From positions 639,760-703,759 of the forward strand of contig VZQC01005910.1 of the NCBI GenBank assembly GCA_009823505.1: a stretch of DNA of 64,000 nucleotides, in the 5' to 3' direction. Position numbers and translations under genes: made by a program. Origin of the DNA: Rhizomys pruinosus. Taxonomy: Eukaryota > Chordata > Mammalia > Rodentia > Spalacidae. Positions 1-10,616 of this stretch are shown here, one piece after another. The notes beneath the pieces are model-generated. The model made no database searches. It was not told the origin of the DNA and was given only the letters and a program-made list of their open reading frames with translations. Positions within the stretch are counted from its first letter, which is position 1; the number at the start of each line of letters is the position of its first letter.

Positions 1-430
1 TTAACATTTTCTGTAAAATATGCCCCCCACCCAGGGCTTACTGTGGGCTTATAACATCTCCTAACCACTAGAGATGTAAGCTTGTGGCATTAGCCGTGGG
101 TATTTCTCCAAGGAGAGAGCAATATAGCCAATTAGATTGGGATATACCCGCATATGGCTGCCACTGATGCGCAGTATTTCCAGGCAGGTGAGTTTAGTTG
201 GTCTGACGGAGGCGAATTGCTTGACTCAAGGAGCCTATATTTTCTTTATTGGTTTAGTGGCCTTTGGTAGACACTCTCTGGAATTCCAGAGACCAACTGT
301 ACATTTGCAAGTGCGGTCTCAATGCATCTTTCCCATGCTTACATCAGGTGCTTCGACAGCAGGGCCTTATCAACTCTTCTTCTTGCAGTATCCCAGTTTA
401 CAGGAAGAAGCCTTTCCCTTTTGGGGGGGG
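1..430 (-). mobile_element. LINE-1 3' UTR fragment (window-edge, partial)
   Basis: The reverse complement of about 1-290 is colinear with 60,115-60,360, the 5' part of an L1 3' end bounded by a poly(A) tail and target duplications. Shared blocks include a run reading ttggctat near an ttaggagatgttataa block. The element continues to the left of the window, and the stretch up to about 430 probably belongs to it too. It has no open reading frame of note. Assignment to L1 rests on the 60-kb copy. Confidence 0.6.
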
Positions 431-1500
431 GGCTTGGATCCCTGGCCAACATCTCCTTGGTAGAATAATCCATTGCTTGATATCAGAGCTCTCTGTATTA
501 ATGTATTTTGCTTAGTGCATAGCTTAAGGAGACTTTAGTATTCTTTTGGTTCTGAATAGAGAATTAATCCTTTTCACAGGTTCCTATGTCAATTAGTCAA
601 TTAAAGAACTGAGTTTTAGGTTTTATAAGAGATTACCTCTATAACAGTTAGCTCCAATTTACGTTAGAGAACGACTCATCTCATCATATTTCTCCTTGTC
701 CTATGGGTGGAGGTAAGGAAGTCTCTCATATAAAACTTTGTGGCACACTAGAAAGTAAGGTTTCATTAGGACTCATTAAAATTTGTTACAAGTAGGATCC
801 ACCGAGGGGTTTGATGTCTGTAGCAATTTGGGGCATTTTTCCTTTCAATGTTCAGACAGAGCAAACTTCTGCTGGCACTTTCCTGGTACCTCCTACAAGA
901 ATGCAAACGTTTCTCAGCCATTAAGTTGGTGATCATTTTTGACCTGTTTGGAACATGCAAATCTTTTCCGTAGTTAGTTTTAAGATTTGAATTTGCAAGG
1001 TTTTGGACAAAAAAGGTTTCATATCTTATCTGTATCCCCTTTATTATTTTATGTTTTGTTTTTTTGACCCACAAGTCTCAAAAGGACTGTTGTATTACAC
1101 ATACCTACAGGCTGGAGTCAAGGCACAGATTTCATCAAATTCACCCATGCTGTTTTGGGTGAAGGTATGTGGTTAACTTGGGAAACAAACTATAATTTTT
1201 AAGTTAAATCATCATACAGGTAAAAAGAGAATGCTACAAGGTGATACTGTACAACAGAAAGATTATAGAGACATTTGTATGTGTCAATCCCAAAGTAATT
1301 GTTATATAGATTTTAAGTAAACAAATGTGGACAACAATTTATATTTCCATGACCTCAGGTGCATTTACTTTTTTATCAGAACTTTAAAATAATGTCTCTT
1401 AATATACACAAATTTACTTTTATTTGTCCTAAAACACCATTGTAACCTGTAGAAGAGTCTGGAAAAATCTGATACTTTTGAACTCACGTCAATTAAACAT
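431..1500. other. No recognisable feature
   Basis: AT-rich DNA with no SINE, microsatellite or convincing open frame that I can recognise. It may hold very old repeat remnants. Confidence 0.5.
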
Positions 1501-1599
1501 ACATTAATGAATATAGACTCCTGTCCCTCTCCCACCCTCCCACCCCTCCCCCACCCCTCTGATTCACCTTTCAGTCAGTTTTTGATGTAGATCTTTCTT

Positions 1600-2060
1600 G
1601 TTGTTCTTTTAAAATGCATCCCCTCTCCACGAGAATAATTTTATAACTGGGTTATTAGTGCTAGCATCCACAATATGAGGGATATCCATTTATTTTTTTT
1701 TTTTTTTTTTGTGTTACTTCACTTAATATATGTCTTCTAGCTCCATCCATTTACCTGCAAAGTTCATGATGCTGCTTTCTTTACTGCTTTCATAGAACTC
1801 CATTGTGACCACATTTTTTCTATCCACTCATCAGTTGAGGGACATTTGGTTGGTTCCAGCTTTTTGTTATTGCGAACTGAGCTGCAATAATATAGTGTGC
1901 ATGTATTCTGCACTTAGATGTGTCCTCATGGGTATATCCATGAGTGGTATGACTAGGTCCAATGGCAGGCTCACTTTTGAGTCTTCTAGGGTTCTCCACA
2001 CATGCTTTCAAGTGGTCGGTACAAGTCTACATTTTTTTTCTTTCCTCCTCCTTGTTTATG
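1600..2060 (-). mobile_element. Old LINE-1 fragment (ORF2 C-terminus / 3' end), reversed
   Basis: The plus strand has the hallmarks of a reversed mammalian L1 3' region: 'ctccatccatttacctgcaa', then 'ccattgtgaccacatttt', then 'atcagttgagggacattt' and a segment on a base-paired 'gctgcaataatatagtg' theme. These follow the order of the L1 consensus. A T run at about 1690-1710 interrupts it. It is heavily mutated and inactive. Confidence 0.7.
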
Positions 2061-2129
2061 GAGTATTGACTTGTCTAGGTTTCAGGCTTTCAATTTTGTT
2101 TATATATTGGATATTGGAAGCCTAAGTCA

Positions 2130-2475
2130 CTCTTCTCTTCCTGTTCTGAAGGTTCTCCAAAAGAAAGTCCACTTGGATTCTCACCAATTCCCAGGGGGGT
2201 GGGGATATTCCTGCCCTAGCCTGAGCCCGAGTACTTTCCTGAGTGGCTTCCGGCCTCCTGCACCTCTGGAGCCAGCCCACACCAAGCTGCAGAGGCACCA
2301 ATCCAAACCCAAACCCAATCCTCTGGTCAAGCTGCAAAGGTGAAGTGTGTCCCCCCCAGACAGCCAACCCCCACAAAAGGGCTCAGAGTCACGACCTCCT
2401 TCCTGCAGTCCTGGAGACAGTCCACCCCAAAATGTACCTGCCTGAGTGACTTCCAGCCTCCTGTGCTTCTCGATG
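2130..2475. repeat. C-rich segment with an imperfect direct repeat
   Basis: A C-rich block that stands out from its AT-rich surroundings. A ~24-bp motif (cctgagtggcttccggcctc and its variant cctgagtgacttccagcctc) occurs at about 2229 and 2441. Open frames on both strands reflect the lack of stop codons in C-rich DNA. Origin not recognised; it may be part of an LTR or L1 untranslated region. Confidence 0.4.
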
Positions 2476-2542
2476 CAAGAAGCTCTTAATGAAGTGGAAT
2501 TTATCGGTAGATTGTGAAATTATTGAGACTAAACACTTAGGC

Positions 2543-2695
2543 TTTTTTGGGGGGGTCTTTCAAGACAGGGTCTCCCTGTAGCCCCAGCTGTTCTGGAACT
2601 CATTGTGTAGACCAGGCTGGCCTTGAACTCACAAAGATCCACCTGCCTCTGCCTCCCAAGTCCTAGGATTAAAGGCGTGCAGCACTAAACTGGCT
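2543..2695 (-). mobile_element. B1 SINE
   Basis: Reverse-strand B1: T-rich start, 'gagacagggtctccctgtag'-type segment, 'gaccaggctggccttgaac', 'gcctctgcctcccaag' and 'ggattaaaggcgtg'. About 150 bp, near full length. It lies directly beside a B2 in the same orientation. Confidence 0.9.
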
Positions 2696-2703
2696 TTCTT
2701 CCG

Positions 2704-2931
2704 TTATTTTTTATTTTTATTTATTTATTTTTATGTGTATGAATGTACTGTCTTCATGTAGGTTTGTGCACCCATGTCGTGAAATGCTGCGGAGGTCAGA
2801 AGAGGGTGCCAGATTTCCCTGGAACTGGAGCTAAATACGGTTCTCAGCTGCCATGTGGGTGCTGGGGATTGAACCTGGGTCCTCTGCAAGAGCAGTCGGC
2901 CCTCTTAACTGCTAGGCCATCTCCCCAGCCC
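2704..2931 (-). mobile_element. B2 SINE
   Basis: Reverse-strand B2: A-tail seen as T-rich DNA near 2704-2735, the 'gtactgtcttcatgtag' 3' body, then 'tgggtgctggggattgaacc' (RNA polymerase III B box) and 'ggccatctccccagcccc' (element 5' end). Short form, without the 17-bp internal duplication. Confidence 0.9.
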
Positions 2932-3531
2932 CTCTTTGGCTTATTTTTAAAGGTCCACACTTCTTGATGTGTTTTGCTTTTAAATTTTCTCATGAAACAG
3001 GAAATACATGGCAAAGTCAAAGAATGTATGTGCAGAAGGTCAATGGTATATAATTAAAGACAGGGGAGATGTGGCACACTGAAAGAGGGAGGACTTCATC
3101 TTTAATCATCATGGTCTCTGTGTTAACTGCAGTTCTGACTTATCATCTGTTCCTTGTCTACTTCTCTAATTTTAACAGTGCATACATTCTTCATCACTAC
3201 ACTTCAACATTATCCATCTTCGAACTTCACAGGAATGGAGTCACTTTGTATTTTTCAGTGAGGTTGTTCTCTACAGCAACTTAAAATCGAAGTCTGGAAT
3301 TTAAACTTTAATTTTTGGCAATAATATTTTATGTAGTATTTTCATTTGATGTTGAACAAATTGCTGTCATTCCCAAGCTGTCAGACTCCTCACACGTGAT
3401 ATTTCAATATTTGTGCCTGGTGTTATGATCGAATCCAGATAACTTACTATCTGCTCAAACTTTCATCATTTCATTTTGGTGAAAACACTCAAAACCCGTT
3501 CTTCTGGAATTAAAATATATTTACTTTTAAT

Positions 3532-3533
<2 letters not shown>

Positions 3534-3567
<34 letters not shown>

Positions 3568-3698
3568 CTTGAGTGCAGGTACCTGCACTGAGGCCAAAGA
3601 GTTACAGGTGCTTGTGAGCTGCCTTGCATGGATACTGAGACCAAGTCCTCTGCAAGAGCACTATGTGCTCTTAACCACTGAGCCATTCCCCCAGCCCA
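3534..3698 (-). mobile_element. (TG)n microsatellite joined to a B2/B3-type SINE
   Basis: About 15 TG units (3534-3564) followed by a diverged reverse-strand SINE ending in 'ctgcaagagcac', 'cttaaccactgagccatt' and 'cccagccca'. The dinucleotide run sits where the SINE's A-rich tail would be, the common way such tails evolve. Confidence 0.7.
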
Positions 3699-3824
3699 CT
3701 TCTGGCTGTTTTGTATGTTAAGTGCATTACCTACAGTTGCTTTGGGCAGTCAAACTCCTTTGCTCATTTCTATCTAACAGCCAGTCAATACCATTGATGG
3801 CCCTTTCCACATCTCTCCTCCATA

Positions 3825-3920
3825 CCCCGACTCTTCAAGCTTCTGTTAAGCCCCATTCTACTCTACTATTATACAAGATCAAAACCTTCAGACTCCACAT
3901 ATGAGTGAGATCACACAGCT
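3825..3920 (-). mobile_element. Old L1 3' end fragment
   Basis: The order 'ccattctactctactatt' then 'agactccacatatgagtgag' then 'atcacacag' matches the reversed 3' part of old mammalian L1 elements. Short and diverged. Confidence 0.45.
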
Positions 3921-4239
3921 TAATGATCAAACTGGCTCTGAACAGGAGGCCTTGGCATTGAAATGCTGCTTTTGATTCTCTGCTGTGTATGAGTCCTTTG
4001 GTTCAACTCTGTTTGTTTACTTGGTTCTCCTCCATCTTGTGCATGTCAGTCATAATACAACACAACAGTGTTTTAAATTCTTTTTTCATCTTCCTTATTT
4101 TCTCAGACTGTGCAACTAGTCGTGGAAATAAAAGTAATGTATGAAAGTTTTCATCAGTAGTTCTCTTTAAATTATATTTTCAAACACCCTTGAGAGTTTC
4201 CATCTCCCAACTCATTTCTTTCTTTTCTCATTCTTCTTA

Positions 4240-4446
4240 TTCGTTTTTTTTTTTTTTGTTTTTGTTTTTAATTTTTTTTTTTTTTTTTTATTGGTTTTCT
4301 TTTTGAGACAGGGTCTCCCCCCCTGTATCCCCATCTCTTTCCGTAAACTCAACTGTGTAGACCAGACTGGCCTTGAACTCACAGAGATCCTCTTACCTCT
4401 GCCTCCCAAGTGCTAGGACTAAAGATGTGCACCACCACACCCAGCC
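4240..4446 (-). mobile_element. B1 SINE with long T tract
   Basis: Interrupted T runs (4240-4290) are the A-tail of a reverse-strand B1 that runs to 'caccacacccagccc'. The middle holds 'tagaccagactggccttgaa' and 'ctctgcctcccaagtgctag'. Confidence 0.88.
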
Positions 4447-4500
4447 CAAACCATTTCTTCACTTTTAATCACTATTTACTTCTTTAATATTCACAATAGA

Positions 4501-4749
4501 GGGCTGGAGAGATGGCCTAGTGGTTAAGGGCACCGACCGCCCTTACAGAGGACCCAGGTTCGATCCCCAGCACCCACATGGCGGCTGAGAACCGTCTGTA
4601 ACTCCATTCCAGGAGAACTCCAGTTCCGGGGGAATCCGACACCCTCTTCTGACCTCCGCAGCATTGCACGACATGGGTACACAGACCTGCATGCAGACAG
4701 TACATTCATACGCATACGGAAATAAATAAAAATTAATAAAATAAAATAA
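4501..4749 (+). mobile_element. B2 SINE (long subfamily) with target-site duplication
   Basis: Starts gggctggagagatggcc, has a B box (ggttcgatcccc), the duplicated ctcca(g)ttccagg module, and ends in an A/T-rich ataaaataaa tail. A perfect 14-bp target duplication (atattcacaataga) lies at 4487-4500 and 4750-4763, which fixes the ends. Confidence 0.95.
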
Positions 4750-5035
4750 ATATTCACAATAGAAATACCCTTTGCACGAATGTTTCTATTTTCAGAAACT
4801 CAATACATTAAATAAATTAAGCATTATATGCATAGCTGTATATTCATTTACTATTACCACGTAGAGGTTTATATGGAAATAAGAAGAAATAAACTCTAAA
4901 TTTGTCTCAAAGCCCAAATACTAATTTGTCTCGAATTATCATTGCGTGATTTTATTTTATACCAGATGCAAATTGATTTCATGACTAACAAGAACAAACT
5001 GGACAGACAGTGCCCTTCCTCAAGTCTTTGCTGTG

Positions 5036-5215
5036 GGCCTGGTGAGATGACTCTGTAGATAAAGCCACTTGCTGCCGGTCCTGAGGACCAGAGTTTGATC
5101 TCCTGTGCCCACATGGTGGAAGGACAGAGCCTCCTGCTCCAAGTTTGGCTTTGATTTTCACATGTGCACTCATGGGTGTGTGCATGTACATAAATAAGTG
5201 TAATAAATGATTTTA
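5036..5215 (+). mobile_element. B3-type (old B2-related) SINE
   Basis: 'ggtgagatgactctgtagataaagc', 'gttgatctcctgtgcccacatggtgga'-type central part and a tail of 'gtgtgtgcatgtacataaataa' fit an older tRNA-derived rodent SINE. More diverged than the B2 copies nearby. Confidence 0.65.
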
Positions 5216-5219
5216 AGAG

Positions 5220-5887
5220 TCTTTGCTTTCACTTACATAGCATCACACAGATTTCCTCCCCCAGTGTTTATAAACTATTGGATTATGAGAGTAAGGGCTC
5301 CATTTTTTCCAATTTCAAATAGAATACTGATGCAATCCTTGTTATTTTGAAGAGAGTCTAAGGCTCCTTTGCTACCATACATGTAGAAAAAAATCACAAA
5401 TTACCATTGTAGAGGAATTGGCTTGGTTCAGACTTCCATGCACCCTCCCCCTGAATTCAAATATCCCCTATCTGCATAAGTAAATCTCTCTAGATGAACA
5501 TTGAAGAATATTTAGCATACATATATTTCATCCAAAATTAGCAGCCAAGAAAAACTTTAAGTTTGTATCTATATGAAAAATAATCAAGCCATTATAGTAA
5601 TTAAGAACTTTCTTCTTTTCTCCTTAAATTATACAATGTGAAATATCCTTTTTCTGCCAAGACACTTATTGAGTGAATTTGCAAAGCACAAGTATTCTTT
5701 TCTCTTCCCATAAGGATGATTTATAATGTTATTTTTATTCTTGCAAGAAGTTGCATTCCTGTTGGCATTGTGAGTGTTAAATATAGAGCATCATTTGACA
5801 AGTCTTTGGGGTCTAGGCAGCCAGTAAATACAGTAATTAATGTGAAGATGTTAGCTGAAGTTACAATAGTCCATCAATGCTCTTCCT
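5220..5887. other. No recognisable feature
   Basis: AT-rich DNA. I see no repeat family, no usable open frame and no clear regulatory motif. Confidence 0.45.
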
Positions 5888-6243
5888 AGGACATTGTGGT
5901 GGTTTGAATGAGAAAGTCCTCCATAGGCTAATCTAGTTGCTTAATCCCTGGTGGCTGGTGGCACTATTCAGAGAGGTCATGGAACCCTTAGGAGGTGCAG
6001 CCTTGCTAGAGGAAGTAAATCACTGGGTGTAGCTTTTAGGGTTTATAATCTCACCCCGATTTCAATTCTCTCTCTCTGCTTCATGTTTGTGGTTTGCAAT
6101 GAGATCAGCCAGGCTCCTGGTCCTACCACCTGCTGTCACGAGTCCCCACCATTATTGACTCTGCCTCTAAGACACAATAAACCCTTTCTCCCATAAGTTG
6201 CTTTGGGTCATGGTGTTTATTACAGCAACAGTAAGTAACTAAC
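5888..6243 (+). mobile_element. LTR-like element, ERVL-MaLR (ORR1/MT) type
   Basis: Begins 'tggtggtttgaatgag' and ends with a polyadenylation-like 'caataaaccctttctcc', 'ggtcatggtgtttattac' and 'agtaactaacac'. This order is typical of rodent MaLR solo LTRs. No internal region is present. The family name is from memory and tentative. Confidence 0.55.
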
Positions 6244-6538
6244 ACAGAAATAATTAAGGAAATCACATGAGATAGAAACTGTGTGTGCCTCCCTCTCCCT
6301 CCCTAAATTGCCCTTTGATACCCAAACTACCTTTGGCAAACAACACCTTAAATTCTGGCTTAAAGACACTCTTAACTAGTCAATAACTTATAAAAACTTA
6401 TAAAACTTTGTCCCTAGGAAGATGTTCAATTTTTCATGGCTTTAATCCATTCTGGCATTTCCCTCTGAGTTCTTGAATATAATTATATGCATAATTTGTA
6501 TATAATTATATACAAATAAAAGTCTATATTTGTTGGTT

Positions 6539-6696
6539 TTTTTTAAATTTTTGGTCTTTTCGAGACAGGGTCTCCCTGTAGCCCCAGCTGTCCTGGAATT
6601 CTCTCTGTAGACCAGGCTGGCCTTGAACTCACAAAGATCCGCTTGCCTCTGCCTCCCAAGTGCTAGGATTAAAGGCATGTGCCACCACGCCCAGCT
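6539..6696 (-). mobile_element. B1 SINE with target-site duplication
   Basis: Reverse B1 from a T-rich start to 'ccaccacgcccagct'. Flanked by a 16-bp duplication (6518-6533 and 6697-6712) with one mismatch (tctatattt / tctgtattt). Confidence 0.92.
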
Positions 6697-6714
6697 AAAA
6701 GTCTGTATTTGTAA

Positions 6715-6716
<2 letters not shown>

Positions 6717-6750
<34 letters not shown>
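6717..6750. repeat. (CT)n microsatellite
   Basis: About 17 uninterrupted CT units just downstream of the B1. Confidence 0.95.
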
Positions 6751-6754
<4 letters not shown>

Positions 6755-6857
6755 ACACACACATACATATATTGCACATAATAGTTTTAATGTTCTGGAA
6801 GTAATGAAAAATAGTTTTCAATTAAGGTAAGGTTTGAACATTTTCCTCCAATAACTC

Positions 6858-7360
6858 AGAAATCAGTTGTAATGGTTAAATCTTGGTTGTCAATTTGAAT
6901 AGATCAAGAATCAAGGTAAAGTCAGTGCATACTTCTATGAGGGACCTCCATGATCAGATTGTTTAAGGTGGGAAGAACCAGTACCTACATGTGTAACCTA
7001 GAAGAAAGGACCTAGAAGGAAACTTTGCTTTTTGCCTGCGTGCCTTTGCTCTTTCTGGTAGGCACAGCTACCCTGTTGTGGTGACATTCCTTTGCTGATG
7101 TTAGAGTCAGCTTTGTCAGGCTTTCAACATAGACTGAAGACCAGAAGCTCCCCCAAACTCTCCAAGTCCACAGCCCCTGGTTGGGAATGTTGGACAACCA
7201 GCCTGTTGAATTGAGAACTACAAGATTTTCAGCCACTCCAGTGTGAGACAGGCATTGTGGGATTCTCCATATCATAGCATGAAGCTAATCTAATCAATGC
7301 CTTTTTAATGCATAGTCCTTCTAGACTTTCTGTTCCTCTAGGGAACCCTGACTAATAAGG
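6858..7360 (+). mobile_element. Rodent interspersed repeat, LTR- or DNA-type, ~500 bp
   Basis: Starts 'taatggttaaatcttggttg' followed by tcaatttga and ends 'ctagggaaccctgactaata', ends shared by a common muroid repeat. The middle ('ttgcctgcgtgcctttgctc', 'catagactgaagaccag') resembles the segments at 20.5, 28.6 and 49.9 kb. Exact family not certain. Confidence 0.5.
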
Positions 7361-7530
7361 AAATTTGTGATGGAAATCTTCCCAGATTATAAAGAAACCA
7401 ACATGATACTCCACTACAACTCTTGCTGTTATGTTCTACATTCCCCTTCCAATTAGAATCTGCAAATTACAACAAGGAAGGTAGGGTATTTTAAATAAAT
7501 ATAGCACACTATAAAAAGGGATCTTCTGGG

Positions 7531-7676
7531 GAGGAGCAATGGAGAGATGGTTCGGTAGTTTATGGGCATGGTCTGCTTTTGCAAGGGACCTGGGGGTGGG
7601 AAGGGTGGGCATGGATATGGGAATGAGTCTAAATTTGATTAAGAAATGTTGTATGAAATGTGCTCAATAAAAATTA
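7531..7676 (+). mobile_element. Chimeric fragment: B2 5' half joined to L1 3' end
   Basis: 7531-7590 reads like the first ~60 bp of a B2 (aatggagagatggttcggta...gcaagggacc). At about 7590 it passes without a gap into a G-rich run (gggggtgggaagggtgggca) and 'tgtatgaaatgtgctcaata', the end of the same L1 3' UTR seen at 61.0-61.1 kb. A-rich sequence follows. Confidence 0.5.
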
Positions 7677-7717
7677 ACTTAAAAATATTTTAGAAAAAAA
7701 AAAAATATATATATATA

Positions 7718-7868
7718 TTTGGGCCTTTCTGAGGCAGGGTCTCCTGTCTCCCCGTAGCCCCAGCTAGCCTGAAACTCAGTACATAGACCAGGCTAGCCTT
7801 GAACTCACAAGACATCTGCCTGCCTCTGCCTCCTGAGTGCTTGGATTAAAGGCATGTGCCACCACAAT
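7718..7868 (-). mobile_element. B1 SINE
   Basis: Reverse B1, slightly diverged: 'gaggcagggtctcctg', 'agaccaggctagccttgaac', 'gcctgcctctgcctcctgag', 'aaaggcatgtgccaccac'. Preceded by an (AT)n run at 7703-7718. Confidence 0.88.
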
Positions 7869-8474
7869 TTTAACAACTCTGGTTGTATTTCACAAACAAT
7901 TGTTCTAACCTCTATCCACAAATTAGTACATTATATTTGTCTTCTTGCTCTTTGAGGCTTGAAATATGGTCATAACTGTCCTACACTCTATAGACATATT
8001 TGTGTATAGCTATTATGGATCTATACGTATATATTTAGCTGGTATTCGCATCATTGTGATATTTTGGTATAGTATAACTCATTCTTTTCCTACTTTTCCA
8101 CACTGTCCTCATTTTTTTTCTTCTTTAGCTATCTAGTGAGCAAACCAGCGACTGCCAATGATGTTTAGTGTGATGGCTAAACTTGGTTGTCAACTTGACA
8201 TACCTGGGAAAAGGGAACATCACTTGAATGCTTTCCTCCATCTGATTGGTCGGTGGGCCTGTCTGTTGGGCTCTTTCTTAACTGCTAATTGATGAAGGAG
8301 GGTAGGATGTGGGTGGTGCTTTTCCTAGACAGGAAAGCCTGGGCTCCTTAAGGAAGGTAGCTGAATGTGAGCTTGGGAGCAAGCCAGTAAGCATTGTTCC
8401 TCCATAGTTTCTGCTTCAGTTTCTTGTTTGTGTTTCTGCCTTGGATTTCCTCAGTGATGGCTTGGGACCTTGTC

Positions 8475-9026
8475 CTGTTTATCATTATCTTTCTATTGCT
8501 GTGATAAAACATTCTGACTTGAGCCAGGCGAGGTGGTGCACGCCTTTAATCCTAGCACTTGGGAGGCAGAGACAGGCGGATCTTTGTGAGTTCAAGGCCA
8601 GCCTGGTCTACAGAGTGAGTTCCAGGACAGCTGAGGCTACAGGGAGACCTTGTCTCAAAAAGACCAAAAACAAAACAAAACAAAAACATTATGACCAAAA
8701 CCAACTTGGGGAGGAAAGATTTTATTTAGTTTCTATATGCCAATCACAGTTCATCATGGAAAAAACTCAGGGCAGAACCTGGAGCCAATAACTGAAGCAC
8801 AGACTATGGAGGAAGCTGATTAGTGTATTACTCTTCTATCCTGTGCTCCATAGCCCAAGACCACCTTCCCAGGGGTGGCACCACCTACAGGGGGCTGAGC
8901 ATCCCACATCATTCAACAACAAAACTTCAAGGACATGACAAAAGGCCAGTCTGAGAGGGGAAATTCCACAGCTGAGGTTCCCTCTTCCCAGGTGTGTCAA
9001 GTTGACAGCTGAAGCCAACTGTGACA
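8475..9026 (-). mobile_element. LTR-like element inserted in the previous one
   Basis: The reverse complement starts tgtcacagttggc and ends gataatgataaaca (TG...CA). It contains the same landmarks as its host: tcaacttgacacacctggg and 'tttcctccccaagttgg'. It is itself split by a B1 at 8524-8663. A target duplication is not clean; 'acct' on both sides is the best candidate. Confidence 0.65.
8524..8663 (+). mobile_element. B1 SINE nested in the inner LTR-like element
   Basis: Plus-strand B1: gccaggcgaggtggtgcac, 'cctagcacttgggaggcaga', 'caaggccagcctggtctac', then an A-rich tail of caaaa units. The flanks aaaacattctgac and aaaacattatgac form an imperfect target duplication. Confidence 0.93.
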
Positions 9027-9483
9027 AACCTGTAAATTGAAATAAACTCTTTCCTCCCCAAGTTGCTTTTCATCATGGTGTTTATCACAGGAACAGAAAC
9101 TAAATGAGAGCATGTGGCTATTGCACACAGACATGTGTTTCATTCAAAGTGAGACAGATTACAATTATAAAATATAAAATATAGTTGAAGGGCTAATCAA
9201 AAAATAATAAAGTACAATAGTTGAATCATGATTTCTACATTGATTACATCTTTAAAATACAATATTTAAAGTCCAGATGTCTCAGTATAACTATTACAAT
9301 TTACTCTACCTATTTTCTTACTTTAAATAATGGAGACCACATCACTTAAACATATTTTCATGTGCATTGTACATTTACTAAATAGCACATCATTTATTTA
9401 TTTGCCTCTGGCATATTCTGATATTTCAAATTAATCCTATTTATTTATCCCTCAAAAATATGCCTTTAAAATTTATATTTGTT

Positions 9484-9684
9484 ATTATTATTGTATTTGT
9501 GCATGATGTTTGTGTGTAGTGGGTATGGCATGCAAGTATCAGGGTTCCAGCATGTATGAGAATAGAGCACAACTTTCAGAGGTAGCTTCTGTCCTACTTT
9601 TACATGGATTCCAGAGATCAAACTCAGATTGGCAGGCTTTGCAGCCAATTCTTCACCAAATGAGTTATATTACAGGTCCAAGTT
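9484..9684 (-). mobile_element. Diverged B2/B4-type SINE
   Basis: Order of 'tgtgtagtgggtatggcatg', 'gattccagagatcaaactca' and 'caaatgagttatattacagg' fits a reversed, old tRNA-derived SINE. Confidence 0.5.
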
Positions 9685-9689
9685 TTGTT

Positions 9690-10285
9690 TATATATATGA
9701 GACTAAATTAATATATATCAACATAAGTCCCTACAACTTTTTTTGGTTACATCATCATAAAAGAAGATTACTGTAGTCACATGAAACTGAGGGTGGCAGT
9801 GAATTCTGGACCAGGTTCTGTTGCATGTATCATGACTATCAAGGGCTGACCTTTAATCTCTCAATCTGGATTCAGTACCCTCATCATGAAAATCAACTTT
9901 AGCCAAATCAACAACAAAGAATAATAAAATAAGCAGCGACTAGGAAGACAAAACAAAAAACACTATAAAAAGTGGTTGCATAATTCAGATTTTTAAGACC
10001 CTTTTTGATCCTAAGTTCAGAATATTGGGATCTGACATGGTTATATATCACAAAAATCACATCCCCTTCAGAGGAACAAAGGATTGGACTGCCGGAACAT
10101 GGGGAGTGGTAGAGGCAGAACAGTATTAAGAAAGAAAGTACGTCCAAGGAAGGAAGTGGGCCAGAGCTGGGAAAATAGCCAGAGACTCAACCGTGTCTGT
10201 TCCCAATGTTTTGGCACCTGTATAGCTCTTCTGTACAGAGCACATTTCTTTGTGCATGCCCTATCTGTTCCATAGCAATCTTGAT
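9690..10285. other. No recognisable feature
   Basis: AT-rich unique-looking sequence with only short, unsupported open frames. Confidence 0.4.
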
Positions 10286-10289
10286 GGAG

Positions 10290-10420
10290 ACTAAGGTTTT
10301 GAATTACCTGGAACTGGATTTAGGATGGTTGATGGCCACCGTGCGGGTGCCAAGAATCCAACTAGGGTTGTCTGCAAGAGAAACCAGTGTTCTTAACTGC
10401 TGAATCATCTTTCCAGTCCC
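10290..10420 (-). mobile_element. B2/B3 SINE fragment
   Basis: Reversed, diverged: 'gtgcgggtgccaagaatcca', 'ctgcaagagaaaccagtg', 'cttaactgctgaatcatc' and cagtccc at the element 5' end. Confidence 0.7.
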
Positions 10421-10461
10421 TAATTATGCTTTTATATTATTGGCATAAATGTCCTCAAGCC

Positions 10462-10585
10462 TACTCACCTCCCTAGCTTCTGGTACTAACCATTCTACTA
10501 TTCCTCATCAATTTCTGCAATACAAATATTTTCAAATTCTGCATATAAGTGATACAAGAACTTTCTTTCATTTTTGTTGTTTCTA
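10462..10585 (-). mobile_element. Old L1 3' end fragment
   Basis: 'taaccattctactattcctc' then 'ttctgcatataagtgataca' is the reversed 'accaccattctactctc ... cacatataagtga' block of old L1 elements. Confidence 0.45.
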
Positions 10586-10616
10586 CTTTTTATTTAAATG
10601 CTCACTATATGTTTTC

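Larger units (their letters stand above)
8171..9112 (+). mobile_element. LTR-like element (host), split by a second copy in inverse orientation
   Basis: Left part 8171-8474 starts tgatggctaaacttgg and holds 'gtcaacttgacatacctggg'. The right part 9027-9112 holds 'aaataaactctttcctcccc' and 'catggtgtttatcacagg' and ends in agagca. Both parts line up with the full copy at 33,892-34,299. Begins TG and ends CA, as LTRs do. Confidence 0.65.

Noticed and set aside
4501..4749. tRNA-gene-like A and B boxes in this and other B2 copies
   Set aside because: They belong to tRNA-derived SINEs with B2 bodies and A-rich tails; no cloverleaf-sized tRNA gene is present.
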